Shown piece by piece: positions 20,201 to 29,899 of a DNA stretch of 64,000 nucleotides. The stretch comes from Oenanthe sinensis (Eukaryota > Streptophyta > Magnoliopsida > Apiales > Apiaceae), in NCBI GenBank assembly GCA_028671895.1, contig CM053800.1:24635886-24699885 (forward strand), written 5' to 3'. The stretch's first letter is position 1; each line of letters opens with the position of its first letter. The notes beneath the pieces are model-generated. The model had not been told where the DNA came from. It made no database searches and saw only the letters and a program-made list of their open reading frames with translations. The translations under genes and the position numbers were made by a program.

Positions 20201-20803
20201 GTCTACACACACAGGAATGGAACATTCAGAATTTCCTTAGAGTTCTTCAGGCAAAGAAGTTTATCAGTAATATGGACGTTCTTGAACAAAATAAAGAGGA
20301 GCTCAGAAGAAAATGAACTTCTCAGGGATAGACTTAGAGTCTTTGCCACAGCTGTTAGTCCTCAGATCTTATTTGATCCTCATGAGGTAAGATTTTTCTC
20401 AAACAAGTTGTATCAAATCATGCAGTTAAATGAGGAATCTTTTAAGGGCTACACAGTTAAGTACATGATTCAAGTTGAAAGGATGCTAAGGTCGAAAGGA
20501 TTCAAATCCCAAGCTAAGATGGATGCTGCAGAAAAGATAAGAAACTACTGTCTAACAAAGAGAATTCCTTCATACATCAGGCAAATACCAAAGATAGATT
20601 CAACACAACCATCTGATGTAGAAGAAGAGATAGTAGATCCTGTTGAACAGGAAGTGCTGTGGCAGTTAGCAAGAGCTGAACAAAGAAGGTTGTATGGAGA
20701 GGCCACTACAACAGAACCATCAGTAACTGAAGAGGTACCAAGGACACCTGTGCATAAAAGTACAACCCTGGAAGAAGGTGAAGTTGATACTTCTGAAGAC
20801 TGA
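17231..20803 (+). CDS. ORF3 protein of element B (Sirevirus third ORF, coiled-coil, function unknown)
   Basis: Sireviruses often have a third ORF, sometimes called env-like; its role is not established. I start at the ATG at 17231 (MAGYCELVK), giving 1190 residues. The frame is open further up but without ATG. Residues about 15-230 form a folded-looking domain shared with ORF3 of A and C (FSFSIGDHEYMVTEEDVNRI, WDYFFDTLAKVF, YSVAHNRRINFGK). A Ser/Pro/Gln-rich region follows (about 270-620), then a coiled coil (about 637-770), an acidic part, a charged helix (about 860-965) and a C-terminal domain (about 967-1110) shared with C. I see no signal peptide or clear membrane span after the ATG, so an envelope role is not supported. 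A polypurine-like motif is embedded at 19561-19578. Confidence 0.85.
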   Translation: MAGYCELVKTNFVGYFNPVMCSAERFRPWIIFMNEHSLVRTAITLNAPLQVLALRTLYSTARNRSTADRVQFSFSIGDHEYMVTEEDVNRILGFPTDNFMDPPTVPEILEFFYSIRYQGEINLVRLTKSKLVSEWDYFFDTLAKVFAPTTKNNFNNISSLLQIFGYSVAHNRRINFGKLLMKEIIRKLGKPESREQNVQVYYPRFLMLFMNDLLVEEDKALFQNSPVEESPTSQNNLFARLHNNPKFQNVQVVRTDYMAEILDHIANPVQEQEQEQVPMQLEHPVHLLLEAAHHVDQVAQDQQVISHSQSSSSTPIEISTALLDLSVADYDGVITLQDISYEPENTQVPPPAEIEPQTVSPSSSSLLKVRKRKKPVRIVRGLGADVSEPATLSPQSKRSKFQPETTADSSFSSQWDMDFDMAIQGSLDTLAQPGDLIRCSATASDSEESTLLALTLAGPPLAVTQTHEGTFVEENVFNKNWSDATYDVDHDIFDAVQHQIPSEVLRGTTDSNEPYTTLSKVVTPLDILHPVILKGLESTGGFERQPLHRGRWDSIHGVATSVAEPMQVNLVEDAPSQASEEHFDSSKAIVVFTGTASGSGKELNTSDVRQTQSETHAPSESELNRSASELSAHTHSDLLSKMEALQKEMKIVQAELVKVKAQAEDKSTSASVTQQLTIVRKDVDDVKTSILLKTQDIQNVQNLIAEDMKEVSKLHEKIDEVEKSLTLTIIENEKTSTQRFSKLDDGMTHLNEGMKQVYLTMQKMLTSFEASKTQEDPSTKGEKSKEKVAKDGGASTQDKGKDKLYSEDQFQSYDPEPEKQFYDQEKFIDDSAHDESNFPDYCRAEEEIAFDEDFLFPEEKEVDPAYEEAMKKLKEDIKASHAKTEKLKALVIERTKAEREESQEKQNLWAIAVREKKRDVQLKIGKKWDTARKIMDKQQKGPFEDKHLKSIIERLEKSNDNIDNFMKALKEEVDYITILVDHILEDWRILVYTHRNGTFRISLEFFRQRSLSVIWTFLNKIKRSSEENELLRDRLRVFATAVSPQILFDPHEVRFFSNKLYQIMQLNEESFKGYTVKYMIQVERMLRSKGFKSQAKMDAAEKIRNYCLTKRIPSYIRQIPKIDSTQPSDVEEEIVDPVEQEVLWQLARAEQRRLYGEATTTEPSVTEEVPRTPVHKSTTLEEGEVDTSED
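19561..19578 (+). other. Polypurine-tract-like motif inside ORF3, element B
   Basis: CTCAACTAAGGGGGAGAA repeats the PPT core after the coiled-coil region. Matching copies are at 43536-43550 (C), 28768-28780 (A) and 32314-32330 (D, minus). Confidence 0.65.
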
Positions 20804-21017
20804 AGACGTAGATAGGACAAGATAGAAACTTTGTAATATTTGTTCAATGCTAGAGGAACATCTATCTTGTATTTATCTTTTATGTATGAATCTGGAAAAT
20901 TGTTAAATATAAAACCAGAACTTTTGTTTATTATTTACAAGTCATTAAATGTCGTACTACTTTCTTAGTTGTTAGTTGAGTTATCCTCTAGGAATTTGTG
21001 TGTTAAATGTTTAACAA

Positions 21018-21032
21018 CAAATAGGGGGAGAT
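21018..21032 (+). other. Element B polypurine tract
   Basis: CAAATAGGGGGAGAT directly precedes the 3' LTR. This RNase-H-resistant purine run primes plus-strand DNA in LTR elements. Confidence 0.93.
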
Positions 21033-22424
21033 TGAAAGGCATATGACTAGGCCTATTTGTAATAATTAGATGGCAACTCAACTCTAACTAATAAAGAGAA
21101 GTAAATACTAAACACTAAACAGGAATCAAGACGAAGACAGTCAACTAATCACAAAGGATCCAAGTATCAGAGGTATTTTGTAGGATTGCTACTCAACACT
21201 GGAAGAAGTTCAATTATTTGTTCAAGCATCAGTGAAATTAATAATGTGGTAGTACTTCTATTGAAGACAGAAGATATAGAAGATTTCAAGTGGTTACTAC
21301 AAGCAGATTCTAGAAGAAGAATGCAAACAGTGAAGAAGATTTAATGACAGAAGGCCTCTAGTTAAATGTTATTTAAATGGAGAATATTTATTGGGATGAC
21401 ACAAATGAACCAGACAGTACATTTGTGTGTCAACTAATATAATATTTATTCTTCATTTAATTCAAGAGGTTTCAAGATTAGAAGACGAAGAAAAGACAGG
21501 AAGATTTCAAGACTATCAGCACGGCTGCGACTAAAGATAGTATTTTAATTCTACTATCAATTGTTAATTAATTATTTAATTTATCTAATTAAATTAATTC
21601 AAGTTGAAATTAATTTAATTTATAAATTAACTAATTAAATTAAGTAGAATTAATTTACTATAAAAGAAATGGTTTAAAATGACTTATATATATATATATA
21701 AACCACTAGTATGACTTATCAATAAGTCATACCGAGTTTCTTATATATATATATGCACAATAAATAAGTCATACCGAGCAGGCTGAAGCAAAAGTCATAC
21801 CGAGATTTCTGAGATCAAAAGGTCATGCTGGATTTATTTTGTTTATTTAAAATAAGTCATACCGATTTGTTTTAACTAAATAAAATCCATATATGACTTT
21901 CAATAAGTCATACCGAAATTTAATAAGTCATACCGACCAGAAATAAGTCATGCCCAGTCATTTGTAAGTCATACAAGTGTTAAAATAAGTCATACAGACT
22001 TATTTTCTTGAAATTAAGTCATGCTGGAAAAGGTCATAGCAGCCTTTTCTAATCTCTATAAATATGAGATGTTTGCTTCATTTGTTTGTTGTTCAACTTG
22101 TTAAGAGTTAGAAAAACAGATCAAATTCAGTAATTTATCTGCATTGTAATATTCACAGATTTCTGTGCTGAGTTTGGAATATAATTGTTAAACACGAACA
22201 GTTCATGTCAAATTTGTTCTAGAACTTTTATCAATTATATAACAGCTTTCTAATAATTAATTTTGTAATACTTTTCAAGTTAAAATTATATCTTCTACTT
22301 GAACAGTATTTCATTTCAATTAATATTTCGTGTGAATTTAAAATAATATTTTTAAATCCAATATTCCGCGATAATTAATAGATATTGTATTCAACCCCCC
22401 CTTCTACAATATCAGGGACCAACA
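21033..22424 (+). repeat. Element B 3' LTR
   Basis: The 1392 bp copy is equal in length to the 5' LTR, with about three differences seen by eye. The 228 bp between the ORF3 stop and this LTR are 3' untranslated sequence plus the PPT. TATAC follows at 22425. Confidence 0.97.
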
Positions 22425-23388
22425 TATACTTGTTCAAATTTATGTGGATGATATCATTTTTGGATATATAAATGAAAAATTATGTCAAAGGTTCTCTAAG
22501 CTTATGCAAAGTGAATATGAGATTAGCATGATGAGAGAGCTCAATTACTTTCTAGGTCTTCAAATAAGTCAAAGGACAGATGGCATTTTCATAAGTCAGA
22601 AAAAATACATCAATGACTTACTCAAAAGGTTTGACATGCAAGATTGCTCAACTGCTAAAATCCCAATGTCTACAGCTGCAAAACTTGATGAAGATAAGAA
22701 AGGAAAAAGTGTAGACATGAAGACCTATAGAGAAATGATTGGATCTCTTCTCTGACTCATAACTAGCATACTAGACATTATATTCTCTATATGTCTATGT
22801 GCAAGATTTCAGGCAAATCCCAAGGAATCTCATCTCATTGCTGTCAAAAGAATTCTGAGATACCTCAAAGGAACACCTTTCACGGGGTTATGCTACCCTA
22901 AGGAAACATGATTCAACCTAGTTAGATTTTCAGATGCTGATTTTGTTAGATGCAGAGTGGATAGAAAAAGAACCTCAAGAAGCTGTCAATTCCTTGGACA
23001 TAGATTGATGACTTGGTTTAGTAAAAAGCAACAATCAGTTTCTACTTCTACAACTGAGGCTGAATATATTGCTGCTGGAAGTTATTGTGCTCAAGTGCTT
23101 TGGATCAGGAATCAACTAAGAGACTATGGACTGGCGTTAGAAGGGATTACCATCATGTGTGACAACACTAGTACCATCTCAATTATTGCCAATCTAGTCA
23201 ACCATTCCAAGACAAAGCATATTGATGTAATGTACCATTTCATAAGGGAACATGCAGAAAATGGAGTGATTAAATTATTCTATGTTCCTACACAAAAATA
23301 GTTGGCTGATATATTTACTAAATCACTTGATGAAGCCACCTTCAATACGTTGGTTAGTGAAATTGGAATGCTAAATTCTTCAGGATAA
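22425..23388 (+). pseudogene. pol: Element A pol, 3' part (end of reverse transcriptase and RNase H), broken
   Basis: It resumes A's reading frame directly after element B: YVDDIIFG at about 22441-22464, GELNYFLGLQ-like text (here REL), then a stop at 22753, a degraded LTASRPD region, RNase H with STTEAEYIAAG (about 23038-23070) and the closing ADIFTKSLDE. A further stop interrupts at about 23299. The final TAA is at 23386-23388. Confidence 0.9.
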
Positions 23389-23971
23389 GTGTCCCAATAA
23401 ATATATCTCTCCAATTGTTACAACAATTGTTTCACAGATATGAACCTAAATGATTTATCTAAGTGAAACAAAACGGGTGCATATTTATAAATATATCAAT
23501 TATATTTTTGTACATGTTTTTAATTAAAAAAATTATATATTTTATAAAAACTAACTTGGAACTATTTCCTTATTCTGAGACAGCCTGAAAAGAATTATTA
23601 TGCTTGCGTATTGTTAAATAACAAGTGTGATAATTAAAATTTCAGGAATATCAATCAATCACATTTCTCTCTTTAAGATTAATAAATAAATTTTATTTGT
23701 TAAAGAAATGAGATTTGTAAATTATTATTTTGTTTTCCAAGTGAAAATAGAATAATCTTTCAAAAACTGGAGTTTATGATTAAGTTGTCATCTTTTCTGG
23801 CTTATCGACTAGGTATGAGTTCTTGAGTTCTGGAATAGTTCATTTCTAAGAGTTCTCGAATGTCTTGAGTTCTCGAATAGTTCATTTCTAGAGTTCTTGA
23901 TCGAGTACTGTTAAGAGTTCTCGAATCATCAGAGTTCTCGACTACAGTTTGGATGAATTCTCGACTGTCTT

Positions 23972-23979
23972 AGTTATCG

Positions 23980-24052
<73 letters not shown>
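23972..24052. repeat. (TA)n microsatellite
   Basis: About 40 TA dinucleotides lie within the motif array of A's spacer. Confidence 0.95.
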
Positions 24053-24059
<7 letters not shown>

Positions 24060-24173
24060 TCTTGAGAGTTCTCGATCAAATTCTGACAGTTCTCTACTAA
24101 AAACAACTTTACTCTTTTCTGAGCTCTCGAACATACAAAATTGATTTATATTCCAGTAGAGTTGTCTAAGTCA

Positions 24174-24182
24174 TATAAATAG
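24174..24182 (+). promoter_or_regulatory. Candidate TATA box upstream of ORF3, element A
   Basis: TATAAATAG follows the motif array and precedes the ORF3 ATG by about 150 bp, the same order (array, TATA) as in the LTR promoters of B, C and D. Promoter function is inferred. Confidence 0.45.
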
Positions 24183-24324
24183 CAAAGTAGATCTAACATT
24201 TCATTTCTACACTTAATTGCAAACTCAAAGAAACCCTTGCCCTCAAAAGTTACACTTGAACCCTTGTTTTCCTACTCTCTAAAAATTTCATTTCTTCGTT
24301 TCACTTTTTCTATAAACTAATTCA

Positions 24325-25437
24325 ATGGGGTCCTCCATCTCCAACTCTGTAACCGAAGTGTGTGTCATTCCTGAAACTAATTTTCTAGCCATAGCAAGGG
24401 ATGAAGATGATAAACCTCAATACAAGTGTTTCACTAGGTTTCTCATTGATTCCTACTTGAAAGAAGTATTGTTGGCCAACCACACTCTCTACATTGACAT
24501 ATTGGAGCAATTCTGGAACACGACAACATGGGGAGAAATAGCTTTGAAGGATGTTTTCCATGATAGTGGTAACCTATAAAATACAGAAGGAGGACATAAG
24601 TTTCAATGAAGAAGATGTGAACAAAAGTTTGATGTTGCCAACTGAGAGATTTGATGCTGAACCATCTGAAAATGACCTTTTAGATTTCCTAGAGTTCATT
24701 AGGTTCTCAGATCCTGTGGAGAAAGAAGCTGGGAAGTTCAAGCTAGGAAAAATAAACAAGAAATTCATGAGGAAGGAGTGGTCATTCCTGTTTGACACTG
24801 TTCTTAGAGTGTTCACTTGCAAAAAACAGGGTTTGATCAGATTAACAACATTGCCTTGAAGCTGGCCTATTCATTGGCTTACAACCAGAAACTCAATGTT
24901 GGGAAGTTGATACTTAGGGAGCTCACTACCAGGATTCCTAAGAGAGGTAATGAAATTTTCTTCCCTCAATTTATTCAATTAATTCTCAAATATAAAAATG
25001 TTGGTTTAATTGAATTTCCTGGGATGGATAAACAAAGAATTGGCTACTCCAAATCCATGTCAAAAATCATTTTTGCTACATTGGATAGGAGGACCACAGT
25101 GTATGTTCCTCTCATAATCATACCTTACATGAGGAATGTATTTTAGGGATATCCACTTGTGCAGCCTAAATATGGTTATCTTGATGCAATAGGAGGTCCT
25201 AAGGTTGCAAAAAACCTAATGCACCTAACCCAAGGACTTTTAACCCAACTGCTTAGGAGTATATTTGATGTCACCTGTGGAACCTTTAACAAGGAGGAAA
25301 AAGAATAAAAAGGATGTAGAGGTAAACAAGGGATTAAACCTGCTTCTAGGTGAAATTTTTCAACAAGGTGCATCTATTAAAATTGGGAGCCAGCCCACTC
25401 CATCTTGTATAGAGTCTGCACCATTGCAGGAACCCAC
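24325..25437 (+). pseudogene. Element A ORF3, first part, broken
   Basis: It starts with ATG at 24325 (MGSSISNSVTEVC). Frameshifts near 24565 and 24835 and a stop at 25144 break it. The N-terminal domain matches B and C (ISFNEEDVNKSLMLPTE, WSFLFDTVLRVF, YSLAYNQKLNVGK). The reading frame is cut by the solo LTR at 25438 and continues after 27139 in the same frame. Confidence 0.85.
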
Positions 25438-27139
25438 TGTAGGAATTTATGCACCAGCGGAAGCATTGAATAATATTTATTTGCATATATTCCTATGTAT
25501 ACATACATATAGATACAAAACTATTTTATAAATTGAAGAATACCTCGATTGCTTTCCGGCAACAGCTAGAGAAGATCTTGTTCTTCAATCCTTGCAATCA
25601 CCCCTCAAGTGTGGAGTGCTCTAAAGATATCCACCAAGAATCAAACTAAAAGATGAAGGAGGAGACTAGAGATGAAATTAGGGTTGCCTCCCTTTTAAAA
25701 TATTTCTCACAAATATTAGGGTTGAAGTATTAGGGTTTATAATCCTATATTTATAGGCAAATATCTCAGCTGAGATATTTTCTATAAATATCTTATTATT
25801 AATTCCCTTTTTAATTAATTAATCTTATTAATTAATTAGTTAATGATTAAAACTATTTTAATCATTAATTCCTTTTTCTAAACTCTTTTAGAAAATTATT
25901 CTCTCTTCATATTTAATTACTTTAATTAAATATTTAATTAATAATATTAAGATCTTATCTTAAATAATTTATAATCAATTAAATCTCATTTAATTAATTT
26001 ATAAAATTTGCTAAGTAATTATTTATTTCATAAATAAATAATGACTAGCTATTATTAATTATTCCTTCATCTATAATTTAATCTCTTTTATGGTGTGACT
26101 CTTTAGGTTCAATATTAAGCCGGTAGTAGAAATAAATTATAATAAACATTTTATTTATTATTTATATGAATGCTATTAATTCATTAAATATAATTAATCT
26201 GATTAATTATATTTATTCTACATCGTGAGTGATGCTTCTCAACATATCGCGACTATCCAGATAATACGAAATCATTGCTTAGAATAATTAGAACCTGTCA
26301 GTAATTAGTTACCGTACAATTAATTCCTTCTACCCTTCAATATCCCGATTAAATACAAGGCATGGAACTCGTGTCAAGCCTATCTAATTTAATCATATGA
26401 TTTCTTATTCATAATGCAAAGTTCCTTTTAATGCAAATTAGAAACTCTTTCTAATTTCATTCACTCTGGCCAGAGATTCCTGAACTTGCATATCTAAGAA
26501 TAACATAGGATATTCACTTCCTTTACTGGAAGGGGAAGATCCTTTATTGATCCGTTAACTATCTCCATACACAAATCACTATGCCCAGATTGGACCTAAT
26601 GAATGTCCTAGAGACTAAGGACTAAACCAAATCATAAATCATTGTGTACGAGATTACTCTAACGATCTCAAGTCTAAGGATACTTGTATAACTATTTACT
26701 TAATAAACAACTATCGACACGTGAGTAAACTCCATTAGTTGTTCTACTTATCGAGTCATGTTCAGTGAACTTATTCCTTAATAAGCACCTACATACTAGC
26801 TATAGTGTCACCACACAAATGTCTATGAGAACAGACATCCTCCTAAGAGAGCTAGCATAGTATGTACTGATCTTTACGGATTTACCAATTTCAAATTAGT
26901 TATCCTTTGATCAGGAACTGTTTAAGTCTAAAGCTATTATCTTCTAGATCTCATTATTACAATCTCATTATAATTCTAGAAGCTTTGCTCTAAACTATGG
27001 AACATCTTATTTAATACACTTCAAATAGATTAAGCCCGTAACATAAATACTTTATTATTATCAAATGAAATCAAATAAGTGTAGCAGAAAGTTTTTCCTA
27101 ACTCATCATACATGATTGGTCTTAGGTCAAACACTTTCA
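25438..27139 (-). repeat. Solo LTR inserted in ORF3 of element A
   Basis: The 1702 bp insertion has TG...CA ends (plus strand TGTAGGAATTTATG to CACTTTCA) and a 5 bp duplication CCCAC at 25433-25437 and 27140-27144. No primer site, polypurine tract or second LTR adjoins it, so the internal region was lost, most simply by LTR-LTR recombination. The A-rich text and the GTGTGACTCTTTAGGTT segment near 26093 resemble the element F LTR, which puts it in minus orientation. It has no coding content. Confidence 0.88.
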
Positions 27140-29899
27140 CCCACTCCTGTCAATGAAGAAGTATTAGTAGAGAATGAGACACATTCTGCATAGTTAGGGT
27201 CTTCTATTGAAGCTTCCCCATTTACTCATGGGGAGTTGCCAAGACTCACTACTACTCACAATCTCTCTTCTATTCCCCAAATTTCTTCTCAACCAAATGT
27301 GTCTAGCCAAACGCATGAGGTTGTTGATCATTAGGATTTCTGTTTCCCTGGTGAGCCCGATTCAAGTGACTTGGTGCATGACACCTTGCTCACCACTCAG
27401 GAAACACATCTAAATGGCGAGGGAATGCATGCTGAGGTATATCCTGATGACACCATCAAAACCACAAAGGCTTCAGGAGTCTTTACTTCAGACTCTGTGG
27501 TGGCTGAGGCATATGGAAGCCAAGTTTCTTCACAAACATTGGGTATTCTAGGGGACCTCCATACCATGCAAATGGCATCCCCTGGACACTCCTCAGTCAT
27601 TCAAAAACTATCTCCTCAGGAGAAATCACCTATCCATCCAGTGTCTAGAGAAACATCTGAGAAATTGGATGAGGAAATAGATACTGAGGGGACAACTATA
27701 ACAAGTGGCCCTATCTCTCACTCTTTGTCACAATGGTTGAAACATGTACAACATGACAAGGAATTAGGACCATCATCTCTTGGTGGGTCATTTTCAGATG
27801 AGCAAATCAAAGAATTATATGGAAATCAGTTGGATGGCTTTTACGGAATATCTCAACTTCTTACTTCTCACTTACCCAACAAGGACTATGCTGCAATATT
27901 GTTGGAATATGCTAAGAACCAAGAGGAAATAAAGGATAAAAATGCTGATATGGCTGAATATAGAGAAGCTGATGTTGATGCCTGGTTGGACAACAAAAAC
28001 ACTGTGAGCATGGGGGAGATGTTGCAGTGGATGGGACAGAAATATCTCACCTCTCTTGGATCCTGTGAGAAGACTTTCACCCCTACTGCCATTTATGATG
28101 CTATACATGAGGCAACCAAAGTTCAATTGCAATCTAATCACTATCTTGCAAGGGGTTTTCAATCAGAAATAGTTGAGCATAGAGCGAAAATGGAGGGGGT
28201 TTTGAAAGTAATTGAAGATAAATTGAGACCTGGAGGCCTTTATGGAAACATATCAAGAGGAGAATCAGGCAAGTCATCCCTTCTCTACTCAAAGATAGAT
28301 GCAATGAAGAAGATCTTCAAAGAAATGGTCAATAGTAACACAACCATCTTGGACAATCAAAGAAGAATAAATAATATGGTTGAAGTACTTTACAAAAACA
28401 GGCTTGTAGATAGGTTTCCTGAAGATGTGCCTCTTTATACATTGTCACGACTTCAAGTGGATATCTACTATCAATCCAAGGCAAAGGATGAAGCTGCTAA
28501 GGCCACAACAATTGATGAGTTGAATGCTAAAGTTTAATATTTCTCCACTACTATTTCTACAGGTGTGTCCAATGTACAAAATCTCAAAAAGGAGTTTGCC
28601 ACTTCTACTACCACTCAAGGCACCACACTTGCCAATATCTCTGCTCAGCTCACCTCATTGCAAAATCACATCTCCAACTTGGGACAAGCCAATCAAGTTC
28701 CTTTAGTACAAGTACCATCTCACATCAAGCCCAGTCATTCTACATTCCTTCCAAAACAAGATATCAACCCTAAGGGGAGAAGGAAAGAAGAGAAGAAATA
28801 AAGGCTGAGAGGCAAAAGGCTGTTATGAGAAAACTAAGAGGAGAAATTCTAAAGCCTAATGCTGATAAGGACTTTTTGGACCTTCTGCAACATATCAAAA
28901 AACAAGTCAAGGGCAATCATTGGAGCTACAAGAAGATACTTGACAATGTTATGGTTACAGTAAGGGGAGTTAAGTATGAACAGAATGGCAAAATGTTTAA
29001 GGAACCAATAGTGCAGATGGAGTCGGGCAATTTCAAGGTTTCTATTGGGATGTTTCACAATCTATCATACATTGAGATGGAATGCCTGCATAAAGAAGTG
29101 GAATTAGTTAATCAGGAGGATGAAGAGTTCAAAAATAAGATATTGGGTCCTCTCCTACCAAATGCTCTTCCTGAGATAAAAGAGAAATGATGAAGACAAG
29201 GATCAGGACAAGAATAACAAGAAGCCTGAGTCCAGGAGTGATAAGGGTGGAAAGAAAGAAGATAAGAAAAAGGAAAATGTGGACAAAAAGAAGAGAGAGG
29301 ATTCTGAAAAGAAGAAGAAATATCAGAGAAAGAAGTCTTCCAAGTAGCAAGCTGTTGGTGTTCATTCTAGTACACCTACCAAACTTCAGGGTAGTAGTGT
29401 GGTCCCAATAGTTTTTGAAACTGCTATGTTCCCTATATCCAAATCTCTAAGGAAACTGTTTGTAAAAGTAACTGCACATGGAGTGATAAGGAAGGAAGTT
29501 GAGAAGAATCACATCAAGAAATTGAAGAACAGATAAAGGTCAACACTGCTACAACAACAAAATTCAAGAAATCTACTAACTCATTGCTAGTTAGATGTCC
29601 TAAATGGAGAAAACATCTTATTGTTCCTGATAAAGGTCTACAAATTAAGCCCATCCAAGAAGATGTAGAGATTGATAAAGTAATGATCAAGCAATGGAAG
29701 GCAAACCAAATTATCAAGGTAGAAATCAGGGACAAAAGGATGTTTGTAACAACTGTTGGTGGAGAGAAAAGAGGTTTTCATCATGACAACTCAAATTCAA
29801 CCACTCATGATATTAGAAGAGTGATTAGTCTATTTGACAAGAGATGCATGATTGACAAACTAAGAATGATGGAGATGACTGAGTACTTGGCTAAGAAGT
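27140..29899 (+). pseudogene. Element A ORF3, middle part, broken
   Basis: The frame from before the solo LTR runs on to a stop at about 27191. The longest open piece is 27371-28537 (388 codons, starting in coding sequence), with a charged, helical segment (EYAKNQEEIKDKNADMAEY) and a coiled-coil part near 28320-28530. Pieces at 28565-28801, 28825-29190 and 29584-29934 continue in shifting frames. The stretch 29191-29583 is Lys/Glu-rich and has lost its frame. The PPT-like CCCTAAGGGGAGAAGG is at 28768-28783. Element D cuts it at 29899/29900; it ends at 60056-60392. Confidence 0.75.
29895..29899 (+). repeat. Target site duplication of element D, left copy (GAAGT)
   Basis: GAAGT precedes the LTR here and follows the other LTR at 60056-60060. 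Confidence 0.96.

Larger units (their letters stand above)
8754..22424 (+). mobile_element. Element B: complete, apparently intact Sirevirus-type Ty1/copia retrotransposon
   Basis: The 13,671 bp element has two 1392 bp LTRs, a tRNA-Met primer site, open gag (812 codons), open pol (about 1073 codons), an open ORF3 (1190 codons), a polypurine tract and a perfect TSD. By eye the LTRs differ at only about three positions, so insertion is very recent. It inserted into A's reverse transcriptase. Element D is a relative: similar Gag start, LTR start TGAAAGGCATATG and primer site. Confidence 0.96.
23389..24324 (+). other. Element A spacer between pol and ORF3, with repeat motifs, (TA)n and a TATA box
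   Basis: Non-coding. From about 23808 to 24130 it has roughly ten GAGTTCTCGA-type motifs (five exact), related to the TTCGAGAAGTC array of A's LTR in inverted orientation. A (TA)n run of about 80 bp interrupts the array at about 23972-24052. A TATAAATAG box at 24174-24182 stands 151 bp before the ORF3 ATG. Confidence 0.75.
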
